A stretch of 64,000 nt of DNA. Origin: Gnetum montanum. Lineage: Eukaryota; Streptophyta; Gnetopsida; Gnetales; Gnetaceae. This document shows, piece by piece, positions 12,850 to 24,626 of the stretch. Position 1 is the first letter of the stretch. Each line of letters opens with the position of its first letter. The notes beneath the pieces were generated by a model. That model did not search any database and was not told where the DNA came from. It saw nothing but the letters and a program-made list of their open reading frames with translations. Location: positions 387,859-451,858 of the forward strand of contig MNCI01038211.1 of assembly GCA_015680685.1 (NCBI GenBank). The letters run 5' to 3'. The position numbers and the translations under genes are program-made.

Positions 12850-14830
12850 CCTAGGTATGAAATAGGAAATAATCGGCAACATAATACACATGATGTTGAT
12901 TTGCCAGTTCCTCAACAAGTTTGAGTGGTATATATTCATCCTAATGAGTATATACCAGACTTCACCTTTATCCTCCATCAAGATAAAAAACTGCATTGGC
13001 GAGACTTAGAAAGTAACATATTGTTACCTCCTAATCATTTAGTCCCCAACATGCTTCTTCATGCTCTCACACAAATTGGCATGCTGCACTTACATGCAGA
13101 ATACATTGTGCAAGACCATGACTTGAGAGAATACGGTCCCACAGAGATGCAACATCAAAAGGGACTTGCAATAGGAGAGACATCATAAGTCTTTGAAGGG
13201 TAAGTGGTCCCAAGATGCCCCACATGTCTTAAGAAAAAATGAGGGTGGTGAACCTATCTTAGGTAGTCAGCCACACAACGATGTTCCTCCTCTTGACTTT
13301 GGCCAAGGGGTTGTGTATTAGGACCTTCATTCCACTATTCATAACCCAGGTTTTGATACCCATAGGCACAAAGGATCTGAAAAAGAGACATGAACTCATG
13401 ATAAAGGTGGACATTTTTATTGCAATTTCCCTCCTTCTTCTTCACCTTCATCATCTCCTTCACCCTTTCCTTCAATATCTAGACACGGTCATAAAGAAAA
13501 AGACCATGGAGATAAAGGTAGGCAAAGTGGAAGTCATAGATGAAATAGTCAAGAAAGGGGATGAGGGCACTCTAGAGAGTCACGACATAACATAGGCATC
13601 ATAGATGCCATGGATGAGATGATCATGATGAACCCCTACTCACTACTCAAAGTATGTTAGACATAATTGAGGCTATTAGAATTCCAACAAGGCACTAGAA
13701 AGATAGTAGGATCAAGAGATTAGATATGAACAATATCCCATGATTTAAAGGAGGATACAACGTTGATCCTTAGAATCATTTACAAGCATTCCATGATGTG
13801 TGTGCCATACAAAACATAGAGAATGAATGGAAAAAACTGAAGTTATTCCCATGGACACTAGTTAAAGAAGCGGAAAGTTGATACCAATCCTTAGAACCAG
13901 AATCTATTCGTAGATGGAGTACTATGTTAGAATTATTCAATGATAAGTTTCAAACGTACTCCCAAGTATCCAACTTACAAAAGAAAATCCAAGGCTAGAA
14001 ACAAGGAGGACATGAACCCTTGGATGCTACCATGGGCCGATACTATGCATTGTTACATCATTGTCTTGGCCATGGTTATTCACAAAGGGATCAACTGCAC
14101 CATCTTATGGATGGGCTTAGGCATGAATCAAGAATAATCCTTGGGACTTATGCCCAAGGGAGATTATCCAAGCTTGGGTCCCATCAAATTCAAAGATTAT
14201 TGGAGCAAGTTGCTAAGGAAAAAGGTGAGCTACGGAAGAGAAAAAGTGCAAAAGAGTATAACTGAGATCCTTCCCTTTGGAAGAGGGGAGTAAGATTTTT
14301 TGAGGATGAAAAAGAGTCACCAATTGAAGAGATGGTGAATAGGAAAACTTTTCCTATCCAAAAGATGACATCAAAAGTTTTAGCAAAGGTAGACCAAATG
14401 TGGGATTCCCTAGACAATAGATTTCAAACTATTCTTAAAATAGTAGAGGAGTTTAGAGAGCAAGGTAGTGAGAAAATAAAAAAGAAAGAGGCTGAACATG
14501 CACGTAGTAAGGGTAAGGGCAAAGTTTCCATCATTGAAGAGGTTGTGGATTTGGAAACAGAGAATGATAGTGGATGTGAGATATGTCAATATGACCATCC
14601 TAAGGGATGTTGCCCTATAATCTCACATTTATAGGAGTCTGGAGTGTATGCACTCAACCTAAAATTAAACAAAAGGTAAACACCCTGAAGGTCATCTCAT
14701 CCTCAAGGTAACCCAAGGTAGGTCCACCAACCCTTAACATATTATCCGAGTGGAACTCCACCAAAACCAATTGAGCAATATCAACAATGGAAGCACCCAC
14801 AATCATGGGGAATGCCACCACCAAGGCAAC
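12850..14830 (+). pseudogene. gag: Element 1 gag (broken)
   Basis: This would encode the capsid/nucleocapsid polyprotein. One frame can be followed with stops from about 12,925 (VYIHPNEYIPDFTF) through a Ser/Pro-rich patch (about 13,430), the RLDMNNIP segment (about 13,717), the retrotransposon gag helix region (KLKLFPWTL, then YQSLEPESIRRW, about 13,830-13,920) and a coiled, charged stretch to CEICQYDHPKGCCP near 14,574. That last segment fits a CX2CX3HX4C knuckle. A Pro/Gln/Tyr-rich tail follows (14,700-14,900). Lesions include TGA at about 13,878, TAG at 13,996-13,998 where element 2 has TGG, and TAG at 14,632-14,634. The equivalent frame in element 2 starts at an ATG; here the beginning is unclear. 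Confidence 0.85.
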
Positions 14831-15289
14831 AATATCCTTACTAGAAACCTAACACATATGGATATTACATGTAGTAGCCAATCTTTCCATGTGACTCTAC
14901 TGGTCATGTCACTCGTCAACCTCACTACCAAGCCTACAAGTATTATGGGACTCCCTATTCTAGAGGTGATATTCTGCAAGCATATCATCCTTCTCATCTA
15001 TTCGCATCTCTTCCACCAATAGCTCAACTACCATTTGCTCTCACAATGCAAGGTGAAATCCCTACCCAATTGCAATAACGTAATGGCATAAGGGCTGTTA
15101 ACTCTCAACCTACTATTGGTTCCAACAACGACATGAAGAAAAGACCTTTCTTTAGAACCAATAGTCCAACCAAGCCCTTGCAATCACAAGTGGCTAATTC
15201 CTTAGATGCCTTAGTATCAATTAAAACTTCATAGCCCCCTTCAACCTAATCACCGCACTCAACGCATACGGTCAAGCTAACACATGTTG

Positions 15290-15864
15290 TCACCGATTGG
15301 ATCAAATCTGGTCATCTTCCCAGGAAACTCTCTAATCTTGAAAGTCCTTTGATATACTTACAAATCACTGGAAATGTGTCGTGCAAGGATCTTTTGGATT
15401 CAAGTTCCGATGTCAACTTGATTTCTCAAGAAATGTATAAGGTTTGAAACCTGCATCCATTGAAAAAGAGCAACATCCATTTAGAGTTGGTTGACTAGTC
15501 CATCATTGTCCCATTAAGACTGGTGGAAGACATTGTTACCACTATTTGTGGGTGGTCGTACCTAGCTAACTTCCTAGTGATTCAAGTAAACAATGGTAAG
15601 GGGGACTTCCCAATCATAATGGGAAAAGCATGGCTAAACACCATTGACGCATGCCTAGGAATCCACAATCTTTCCCTAGAAATATCAAAGGAAAATACAT
15701 TTGAAAAGATCGAGAAGAAGAAAGTTTTTTGTATCACATACAATGACACAGGGTGTAATTGCATGCAGAGGTCATGGTTTGTGCAAAGTTTAGCATTGCC
15801 TGCATGCAATCAATGTGCACAAGTGATTAACATAAAAAGATGCCTGTATGCAGCAGCCACATGA
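15290..15864 (+). pseudogene. Element 1 protease region (broken)
   Basis: It is in the same frame as gag. Aspartic protease of retroelements: a DLLDSSSDVNLIS segment (about 15,385) stands where D-S/T-G-A is expected, so the active-site glycine and alanine are changed. The flap and hydrophobic C-terminal part remain readable (SIIVPLRLVED, then FLVIQVNNGKGDFPIIMGKAW). Stops at 15,445-15,447 (TGA, where element 2 has TGG) and 15,496-15,498 (TAG, where element 2 has CAG) break it. Codons downstream give a Cys-rich stretch also present in element 2, perhaps a family-specific extension. Confidence 0.8.
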
Positions 15865-15899
15865 TAGGAGGACACCTAGTGGCTGATAGTTGATCAAGA

Positions 15900-17130
15900 A
15901 AGTAGTTCACTCATATGCATGGAACCAACTGAGGGTTTGACTTGTGCTTACATTGATAGCATAGATGCATTAGAGAAATTCCACCACCAACTTTCAATCC
16001 TTAACCTTGAAAATATCAACTGGGGGAAGTTGGAAATCCCTAAGAAATTTAAGCAGGAGACCTTCGAGCTAAAACCATTGCCCACCGGTATGGAATACAC
16101 ATTCCTAAAAATGGAAAATTGGTAATTATCAATGCTAAGCTTGCTCCTAAATAGAAAGAAGAACTACTAAAGGTAATAAATAAATGGTTAAAAGACTTGA
16201 CTTGGTCATATCCCAAATTAATAGGAATAGATCCTAGGATATGCCAACATATAATTTACACTGACCCCTCCATGAAGCCTCGAAGACAACTGTAGAGGAG
16301 ATTGAACCCTAAGTTGAAGCAAGTAGTTAAGGAAGAAATTGAATAGCTTCTCAAGGCTAGGTTCATATACCCCATTGATGATAGCAAATGGGTTAGCCCC
16401 CTAGTTATTGTTCCTAAAAAGGGAGGCAAATGAAGGATGTGCATAGATTTCAGGCTACTAAATATGGCAACATTCAATGATCACTTTCCATTACCATTTA
16501 TCGACCAAGTCTTAGACACCATCGCAGGGTATCACTATTACAGTTTTCTAGATGGATATAGCAGATATAACCAAATACAAATAGCCCCAAAAAACCAAGC
16601 CAAGACCATGTTCACTAGTCCTTGGGGAACCTTCGCATACAAGAGATGTTGTTTGGCTTGTGCAATGTCCTTGCAACATTTCAATGGCTAGTTCTAAGCA
16701 TATTCCAACAATAGATAGGGAATGGTGTGGAGGTATTTATGGATGACTTCTCCACTTATGGAGCAAACTTTGATCAAGCCTTGGACCAGTTGGAGCAAGT
16801 GTTAAAAAGATGTGTAGAAACTAATTTGAGGCTTAACTAGTAGAAAATCCATTTGATGGTCCAAGAAGGCATAGTACTAGGGCAAAAAATCTCACACACA
16901 GGGATAGAGGTAGACCTCGAGAAAATCAAAATTATCCAAGGAATTACCTGTCAACCGGAAACTATCAAAGATATTTGGTCATTCCTTGGACACACTCGCT
17001 ACTATAGGAGATTTATTGAGAACTTTTCAAAGGTTTCCAAACCATTGGTAGAATTAACGAAAAAGGATGTACCTTTCGAATGGATCAGGGAATGCAAACT
17101 AGATTTCCAAACTTTAAAGTAGAAGCTAGT
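15900..17130 (+). pseudogene. Element 1 reverse transcriptase (broken)
   Basis: The frame shifts between 16,130 and 16,260 and again between 16,690 and 16,730. RT motifs appear in order: WVSPLVIVPKKGGK, CIDFRLLN, DHFPLPFIDQVLD, FLDGYSRYNQIQIAP (first catalytic Asp), FTSPWGTFAYKR, then EVFMDDFSTYG near 16,730, which keeps the Asp-Asp pair. The thumb and connection follow (ISHTGIEVD, FLGHTRYYRRFIENFS, PLVELTKKDVPFEW). Seven of eleven in-frame stops between 16,838 and 18,166 are TAG. The gene is dead, but domain order and length are normal for Ty3/gypsy. Confidence 0.92.
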
Positions 17131-17683
17131 AGAAACACCCATTCTACAAGCTCTTGACTAGTCCAAACCATTCCATATCATGACTAATGCATCCAACTAT
17201 GCCTTAAGAGTCATACTTACATAGTTAGATGACTAGAAGCATCCTTATTACATCCACTGTGCAAGTAGAAGTATCACTGGTGCACAACTTAACTACACTA
17301 CCATAGAGAAAGAATTAATGGTTGTAGTGTTTGCACTAGAAAAGTTCAGACACTATGTATTAGGATATAAAGTATATGTACATATAGATCATAGTGTAAT
17401 CTAGTTCCTCATGAATAAGCCAATGGTAAGCCCTTGTATCATACGATGGCTTATAATCTTACAAGAGTTTGATCTTATGATGATTAATCGTAAAGGAACT
17501 GAGAATGTAGTTGCTGATCATTTATCTTGGTTGCGATGGGACAACAAAGAGGATGAGTATCCAATTTTTGATCATTTCCTTGATGAATTCCTCTTTACTA
17601 GTGTAGTGAATAATCAATCACCCATGGAGAAAAACTGGTATAGTAGAATTCTTACTTATCTCCTTACCCAACAAACACCATAA
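17130..17683 (+). pseudogene. Element 1 RNase H region (broken)
   Basis: This continues in the RT frame. Motifs are KPFHIMTNASNYAL (strand 1, with Asp replaced by Asn at the usual DAS position), HCASRSITGAQLNYTTIEKELMVVVFALEKFRHYVLGYKVYVHIDH and FDLMMINRKGTENVVADHLS. The TEKE-like and VADHLS motifs identify the retroviral-type RNase H of gypsy elements. In-frame stops: TAG at 17,159, 17,222, 17,234 and 17,402, TAA at 17,681. Confidence 0.9.
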
Positions 17684-18860
17684 GAGTTAAACCTTAAGAA
17701 GAAACAACAGTTTTTTCACCAAGCTAAGTACTCTATCGAGATCAATGGGCAACTTTACAAAGTGTGTCACGATGGCTTGGTTTGATGGTGTGTTCTCGGT
17801 ATAGATCAACTAAAATTTCTTCAAGATGCTCATGAGGGTTCTTGTGGGGGTGATTACTCTAGGAGATGAATGACCATCAAGATCCTGCTTGCAGAATATT
17901 ATTGGCCTACATTATTTTGGGACGTCCATCATTTCATCCAATCTTGTGAGTGTTGTCAACATGATGGGGGAATGACTGCTAGAATGGAGGGTCTGCAACA
18001 ATGGATTCAACCATTAGAACCCTTCAACATTTGGGGAATTGATTTTACGGGGTTGATTACACCAATGTCCAATGGAAAAGTTTATATTATTTTTGCTATT
18101 GATTACCTAACAAAATGGGCCGAAGAAGCTACTGTTAAAGATTGTACATTATCTACAGCTGCATAATTCACTCAACAAAAAATCATAAACAGGGTTGGTG
18201 TGCTACGTGCACTTATTTTAGACAATGATACATATTTCACAAGTGTAACTTTTTGGAAATTAATGCAATGCTTAGGGGATGAGCATAAATTGACTACACC
18301 ATACCACCCCTCAAGTGAACGATCAAGCAGAAGTCACCAACAGGGAGATTACGAAAATATTGACATGAACTATTAGCAAGTTTAGGCAAGACTAGAGCAC
18401 TAGACTAAACAATACTCTTTGGGCATACCACTCCACATGGAAACTTCCTATAGGCTACTCTCCCTATGAGTTAGTGTATGGTAAACTACGAATGCTTCCC
18501 ATTCAAATTGAGCTCTGTATACTATCCATAGCATGTGACCTCAACCATGACCTTGATCTAACATAGAAACAACAGTTAGTAACCCTTAACTTGCTAGATG
18601 AAAACTAACTAGCTACCTTGTCATCTAACGAATTGCATAAGGCATTCAATAAGCAACGTCATGACCTAAGGATTAGGATAGTTAAATATCAACAAGGAGA
18701 TAAGGTTCTATACTAAAATCTCACACATGTGCCACAACATACTAAATTTCAAACACTGTGGGAAGGACCTTATATTATTTATGCAACTTTTCCTTTAGGG
18801 GCCATGATAATATACAAACCCGAGAGCGTGGATAAGAAACTATTGGTCAACATGCAATAA
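17684..18860 (+). pseudogene. Element 1 integrase and pol C-terminus (broken)
   Basis: The zinc-binding N-terminus is partly visible (H in LQDAHEG, then CECCQHDG). The core gives WGIDFTG (first Asp, about 18,041), DYLTKWAEE and LDNDTYFTS (second Asp, about 18,214). The glutamate appears in QAEVTNREI (about 18,320) after a frame change. The tail reads PIGYSPYELVYGKL, then KFQTLWEGPYII, ending near 18,858. No chromodomain follows. Stops at 17,783, 17,867 and 18,164 break the frame. Confidence 0.9.
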
Positions 18861-20880
18861 ACCAAACCTTTTCATGAGCTTAGGATAGCCAATACACATG
18901 TTACTTCTGTTAGTGAACAACCATGCTCACTATTTCGGATCTACTCCTTCCAATTAAGTCGTGGGGGAGATGGCTACCTATGCTAACCATTCTAGCCCCT
19001 TAGTTCTTTTTTGATTTTTTTTACACATTTTCCCAAATTTTCTTATTTTTGTTTTACACCATTGTTCATGTTTTTACTATTTCTTTTTTTGCTTGATTAA
19101 CTTTTATTCATCATCTAATAAGTGCTCATGATGGTGGATTGAATTATATCATATTGATTACTAATGTTTGGTTTTTATCTTTGAATTATGATGATGATAT
19201 TAAGGTATGGTTCTTTTGGTAAAACAGCTAATGAGTCCACGTCGTCCACTCATTCATACAACTCTATGGTCTCCTTGGCTTGGAACTGTATAGTCCCATT
19301 TTTCTCAGTAAACTTGTTAATAAATTAGTGGGTATTTTTGAAACCAAGGAAAGACTTAAAGGATGAAAAGGGTGTGACTTCAAGGGGATTCAATGCATTG
19401 GTGCTGGCCATTCTCTTGGGTACTTAGATGCTTTTTCTTGAATTTTTCACCATTGTGACATTTTTCAAATATTAAGAAGTTGAGTGAATAAAAATAAGTC
19501 TTTTATGGTGTGGTTCTCACACATAAACATCAAAAAAAAGAAGAGAAAAAAAGGAAAAAGGTGAGAATTCAAAGCATACCCCTTAGACATAATAAAGCAA
19601 TATGGGCTATAAGCACTGGTTATGACATTGGAAAGACATGTTACTCATGCCTGAAGGTTCGCTCTAACTAAGGCCCTTTCTCGCTTCCTGCTTCTCCATC
19701 TCACTCTCCTTGGGATGGTGATCACTCTTTGTGGAAGCATTCTTGTTGCCTCAAGAGGATGGATTGGCCAAGTGTATTGATGTGAGGTCACTAAATTTGG
19801 TTGGTTTGAGTCTAGATTTGGGATGAGTTCTACTCAGTTATCTTAACCATGAAATACACAAGGGGATTTACACAACCTTGTTCTTGGGATTTCATTCCAT
19901 TCTCTCCTCTCCATATTTCTTTTCATTTTCCACCTCATTGTTAGTTCTATCATTATTCCATTTCTGGGTTGATGCATTATTTTTCTTTGATGAATTCTTG
20001 TGGGTAAGTTTTTAAATCTTTTTTCCAAATGACATTCCTAGAGCCTACAGACTCTTTGGTTTGTGGGTTTGTGAGGGCATAAAAGGCATAAGCCTACTTT
20101 GGGAAGGACCCACTAGTATTCCTTTTTTTGGTGCAATTGTTAACTTCTTTTCCCTAAACATTTCTTGCAATCAATCATTTCTTGTTTCATCCCTATCCAT
20201 GGCATCCACTTTATTGGTGTTTCCATTGTTCTTTTTCCCATCTTTCTTGTTCCTCATATTTTTCCATCTTATAGCTACTGGAGGTTCACTCTTAGTTGTG
20301 GGGGCCCTTGCACAAATTTTTCAAATTTTTCCATTTTACTATTCGCCTAACCCCTACACCTTGGGTAGTCACCAATGATAAACCTTTGAACCAGTTTTTT
20401 CCATAACCACAACTCAGCCAATGCACCTCATATTGAGGCAAGGTATCAACTGCATTGTGGTTTATCTATCCTTTCTCATTTGTGATTTTGTTGTGTGTGC
20501 AAATGGTGATCATACAAAAAATGGACTGGGCTTGGAGGAAGCACTCAGGATGGACAAGAACTAGAGCATTTATGAAAGGAGGAAGTCTAGTGATGTGGCT
20601 ATGGATAAATAATGGAAGGCACAATCTCGGCATTGGTAGCAACATGCTGTATCTTCTCTCTCTCTCTCTTTTTCTCTTCAAACTATCATATAAAGGCTTG
20701 GATGTTATTTATGTACGAGTGTTCACCACAATGATCATGAACACTAATGTTGTAATATGCTTATTGATCTGTTCAATGGGCACATTGAGTTAATCATCCC
20801 ATTTCACCATTAGTTGTTAATTAGTCAATAATCCCATACCTTCCCAATATTTTATAAGGAACTCGAGGATGAGTTTTCAT
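18861..20880 (+). other. Element 1 3' noncoding region with G-run motifs
   Basis: About 2 kb between pol and the 3' LTR. It aligns with 41,040-42,893 of element 2 but keeps no shared open frame in either, so I treat it as untranslated. It holds two internal copies of a polypurine-like motif (GTCGTGGGGGAGATGG near 18,958 and AGTTGTGGGGGCCC near 20,294) in addition to the terminal PPT. A CT microsatellite lies at about 20,655-20,680 and also occurs at the matching place in element 2. Other Athila-like elements can carry an env-like frame here; I see none. Confidence 0.7.
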
Positions 20881-20881
20881 T

Positions 20882-20895
20882 CAGTTGTGGGGGTA
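20882..20895 (+). promoter_or_regulatory. Element 1 polypurine tract
   Basis: CAGTTGTGGGGGTA lies directly before the TGATGAG start of the 3' LTR. It is the expected primer site for plus-strand synthesis and has the same form as the G-run of element 3 on the minus strand (24,568-24,585). Confidence 0.7.
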
Positions 20896-21848
20896 TGATG
20901 AGAGTGGTTACTCTAGCAGTTATTCTAATTATTAGAGTAGGTACTCTAGCAGTTACTCTAGTAGTTACTCTAATTATTAGAGTAGTTACTCTAGTGGTTA
21001 CTCTAGTAGTTATTCTAATTATTAGAGTGATTACTCTAGTGGTTACTTTAGCAGTTATTCTAATTATTAGAGTAGTTTCTCCCAAGCCTATAAATATAGT
21101 GCCCAGGCACAATTGGAAAGAAGTCTTTTAGAAATCAAGTAGCGAAACTCTTGTAGTTTGTTTGAGAGTTAGAGTATTTTTCAAGTGCCCGCAGCAGGAG
21201 GTCTAAGTGTGGACTGATCTTTATTCGAGAATTGTGTACCTAAGCACACCTTGTGCATGACAATAAAGACAAGCTCTTTGATTTATCCTTGTAGCACTTG
21301 AGATTTGTTTTCTTACACATTTTGTTTATTTTATTTTCTTATGAATTTATTTTATTTTATTTTATTTTATGCACTTTACATTTTTGTTATTAGCACAAAA
21401 ATTCATTTTGATCAATTAAGCAAATCGTTAAATTACACAAGAACAACCACTTTGAGCATGCATGTAATGCTTGGTAACCCAGTAATGATTAGCATTTGGT
21501 AATCCTAGCAGTGTTGCATTGGTTTAGGATGTGTACGACAAGTGGGAATGAATGCTGGTGTTAGGATTAGTTAGAACTTAGTTAATGAGTAGTTAAGTTA
21601 AATTAGTCACTTAGTTACCTCTTTCCTTCCCTACTAGCACAAGACATAAAAACATAAAAGCTATAAAAATTATATGCCTCAAGCTTACTTAACCATAAAA
21701 TTGTGACATATAGGTAAGCTTGGGAAAACAATGATCAACCAACCCGTCCTTATTCCACAAGGGTGCATAAGCACTTAGTCCTTAGAATTCGACCAACTTG
21801 TGCATGAAATGCTTATGGTTGAGCGTAGGGGTACCTCATCGCTCATCA
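20896..21848 (+). repeat. Element 1 3' LTR
   Basis: It starts TGATGAGAGTGG and ends CGCTCATCA. It includes the minisatellite (20,907-21,074, one 21-bp block shorter than in the 5' copy) and TATAAATA at 21,089-21,096. Flanked by ATTAG, matching ATTGG at the left end of the element except for one base. Confidence 0.95.
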
Positions 21849-22350
21849 ATTAGAGTCTTGATAGATAATTTTCTACAATGAATTTGCAAAATTTTTGTGT
21901 CATAAGAGTTTTGTTTTAAGGGATTCAAGTAGGATGCATTACTTATATTCAAAGAAACGGTCTTTTTCTTGATTGTTTGATATTCTTTGAGGAAACTTCA
22001 TTGTAGTTATTTTATAAAGTAGACAGAGAAGAAATAGGCTTAGCATAATATCTTCATAACATCAAACCTTGTGCACATTAGTAAATAACATAAGTTTCAA
22101 TCTTGCACTCCAATCAAACTTGTTCAAATCTAACATCTTTATACCTCATATATTGCTAAATCTAACAAAACCTAATACATTGCATATATATTTTATCATG
22201 ATAATGTTGCTTAATTAATAAATACATAGAAAAAAATCCAAAGATATATGAAATTGAAATTGAATTTTTACTTATGTTTATTGAGATTTTATTGAATCTA
22301 TTAAATAAAGTGGTTTTGGAACTCCTATTATAGATTTTATTTAAATTCTT
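21849..22350. other. Unassigned AT-rich sequence
   Basis: Target DNA to the right of element 1. No gene or repeat is recognised. Confidence 0.5.
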
Positions 22351-22354
22351 AACT

Positions 22355-22430
22355 TAAAGTTGCCTACTAGAATTGAACCTGTGACTTGAATTTTGCATAC
22401 TAAGACTCTTACCACTAAGCTTATACGTCA
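22355..22430 (-). repeat. tRNA-derived SINE-like head or tRNA pseudogene
   Basis: On the minus strand GCTTAGTGGTAAGAG (about 22,406-22,420) resembles a tRNA A box and GGTTCAATTC (22,370-22,379) a B box. About 27 bases separate them, close to a tRNA layout. The 3' half cannot fold into a normal acceptor stem, so it is a tRNA-derived SINE promoter or a decayed tRNA pseudogene rather than a working tRNA. Confidence 0.55.
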
Positions 22431-22454
22431 TTGTTTCTATTAAGATAGATCAAG

Positions 22455-22530
22455 ATCTATAGCTTTTTGGTCACGACATGTGATTTGCATCCTTGAGTTA
22501 GAAGTTTGATCTCAGTAGGCCAACTGCTGA
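22455..22530 (+). repeat. Second tRNA-derived SINE-like head, opposite strand
   Basis: TAGCTTTTTGGTCACGAC (from 22,460) is A-box-like and AGAAGTTTGATCTC (22,500-22,513) B-box-like, again with tRNA-like spacing. It lies head to head with the minus-strand copy at 22,355-22,430. Decayed; no poly(A) or clear 3' end identified. Confidence 0.45.
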
Positions 22531-23661
22531 GATATATAAGTATTATGCAAGAATTGCTAAAATTGAACTAGTCTAAAAAATCCATATAGATTGAATGTAA
22601 TTAAAATAAATTTATTTTTAATGTCATATGAAAATAAAAGATAATTATTGCATTTTTAAAAAATAAGTTCATATATTTTTCTTTACTATCTTGTTCAAGA
22701 AGTTTTGTTGGAGCCTCTTTGTATTTCATTTGAAGGGGTGTCAAATTCTAAAAATAATATTAATAATAAGAGAAAAAATTTAAAGTACATAACATGCTTA
22801 ACATTAAGTAGAAAACACAAAAAATAACATGGAAAAGAAAAAATTTCCAATATATAGATGTTTATTTGGGTATATAAGATTACAATTTGTATTTTGAAGA
22901 AGAAAGAGAAGAAAATTAATTATTAGTATAAGGATTTATGGTAGCAATAGAAAGTTGTGGAAAATTACCACTATTTGTAGAAAAGAAAAATATAATATAA
23001 AAAAATTATCCTAGATAGGTCATCATGATTACTATGCCACTTCGTGTTAACCTTGTCAACTTTAGTTTTAATCTTTAAGTTAAGATTATTTTTGTTAGAT
23101 AAGAATAGATTTTCCTTAGGAACTATCTATCCAAATTGATTAATACTTTCCATAGTAAAAGTAAAAATATTCACAGAAGCTTCTATCTTCTTTTGTTTTT
23201 TATGTTCCTTGATTATTCTTCTTATTGACATTAACTTTAGTTTTCATATCTTTACTTGAAAATTATTATTTATATCATTAACTTCAATACATTTTTTTGC
23301 TTAAGAAGGGAAACAATTAAATAAACATCATTCACAATGATAAATTATCAAAAATTAGGAAGATTTTAATATGCAATTGGGTAAATGTAGGTATTGTTAC
23401 TTGTAATTTAATTTTTTTTTATAACTAAGAAGATTAATTTTAATCAAAAAGATGTTTACAAGATCTAAATGATGTAGAAATAGACTTCATATTCTTAATG
23501 AAACCAAGAAGACTAATAAAGTGTAGATAATAATCTCTTTAAAAGATTAATGGAAGATTCAAGAGATCAATGAAATATGACATTCTAGAATATTCTTCAG
23601 ATTGGTTATTAAAATCTAGTTTTCACTTATGAATAATTAATACTACATGTTTATGTATAAA
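22531..23661. other. Unassigned AT-rich sequence
   Basis: No gene, RNA or element recognised. It ends in ATAAA (23,657-23,661), the left target-site duplicate of element 3. Confidence 0.5.
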
Positions 23662-24567
23662 TGATGAGCAACAAGGTACCCTTATGCCCAACCATACGAA
23701 TCACAAGCATTCATACACAATCCAGTCAAATTCCATGTATGGGACTAGTTGAACATCTAAATCGCTATGCTTTGATTGTAGTTTGCTATCTTCCCACTTC
23801 GACTAGTGGTAGCTTTGTCATGTATGTTTTAGTTCAAAGTGAGGTATATGATGTTGTCTAATCCTATGCTGCTCCTAATGACAATAAAGAGATAAATTAA
23901 TTAAGCTAATGAAAAATGGAAAGTAAAATCTAAACTAGCCTACGTGTAATAAGTATTTGTTCCTAATCATTTGTACACACCTTGGACTTCATGTAACTAC
24001 TGCTAGGATTTCCAAGCGTACATCACTGGGTGTGCCAAACGATACATTGCTGGCTTACCAAGTATTTACATGTAACCACTTGTCATTAAGTCACACTCAT
24101 TCTGCTTAATGACAAGAATAGTAAATAGCAATAAATGAAAAAATTAACTAAAGAAAAAAGAAAATAATCTAAGCAATAATAAAATTAACTAAGAAAAAAG
24201 AAAAAATTAACTAAAGAAAATAATTAAAGCAATAATAAATCTAAGTGAATTTGACAATGATGGAAGTAATCTTGATCTTTATTTCTAGTCATGTGACGTG
24301 TCCAAGTACATCACATTCAAATCTCACACTGCGGGCATGCACTGGGAATAACAGAACGTGAATTTAGAAATCTAAGAAAGACTATAAAAAACTAGGAACT
24401 AAAACTATGTCCCAACCATGCATCCAAGTGTTGTATTTCTAGGCTAGCATGGAAAAGATGATATCAGATATTCGACATCATTTCCTAGGACCTGATATCC
24501 TGTACATGATATTGAAGCCTCGATATCAAGTATTCGATATTGAGGTTGACACAATTATAACTCATCA
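23662..24567 (-). repeat. Element 3 3' LTR
   Basis: On the plus strand it starts TGATGAGCAACAAGGTACC and ends AACTCATCA; it pairs with 32,096-32,957. U3 holds three 20-bp GATATC palindromes (24,460, 24,494, 24,522). The TATA box is mutated: TAGAAATA on the minus strand at 24,434-24,441, where the other LTR has TATAAATA. Confidence 0.93.
24460..24541 (-). promoter_or_regulatory. Three 20-bp GATATC palindromes in U3 (3' LTR)
   Basis: Near-palindromes with GATATC-like ends lie at 24,460-24,479, 24,494-24,513 and 24,522-24,541. Start-to-start spacing is 34 and 28 bp, identical in the other LTR. They lie upstream of the TATA position on the minus strand, consistent with protein-binding sites in U3. 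Confidence 0.65.
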
Positions 24568-24585
24568 TACCCCCATGACTAAATG
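24568..24585 (-). promoter_or_regulatory. Element 3 polypurine tract
   Basis: The minus strand reads TTTAGTCATGGGGGTA directly before the LTR start TGATGAG. The same core recurs at 27,862-27,876 and 29,483-29,499 inside the element. Confidence 0.65.
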
Positions 24586-24626
24586 AAAATTCATCCTTGC
24601 ATTAAACAAAATGAGGAACAAGTTCT

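Larger units (their letters stand above)
11701..21848 (+). mobile_element. Element 1: complete but inactive Ty3/gypsy LTR retrotransposon
   Basis: The order is 5' LTR, PBS, gag, protease, RT, RNase H, integrase, long 3' untranslated region, PPT, 3' LTR. LTRs start TGATGA and end CTCATCA. The five bases before it are ATTGG and those after it ATTAG, a target-site duplication with one G/A difference. The Asp-tRNA PBS, gag with a CX2CX3HX4C knuckle and lack of a chromodomain fit the Athila-like side of the non-chromovirus branch; this lineage call is by motif only. Stops and frameshifts across gag-pol make it inactive. In one aligned 45-base block of the LTRs (starting CAATAAAGA) there are three differences, all C/T. 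Confidence 0.95.
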
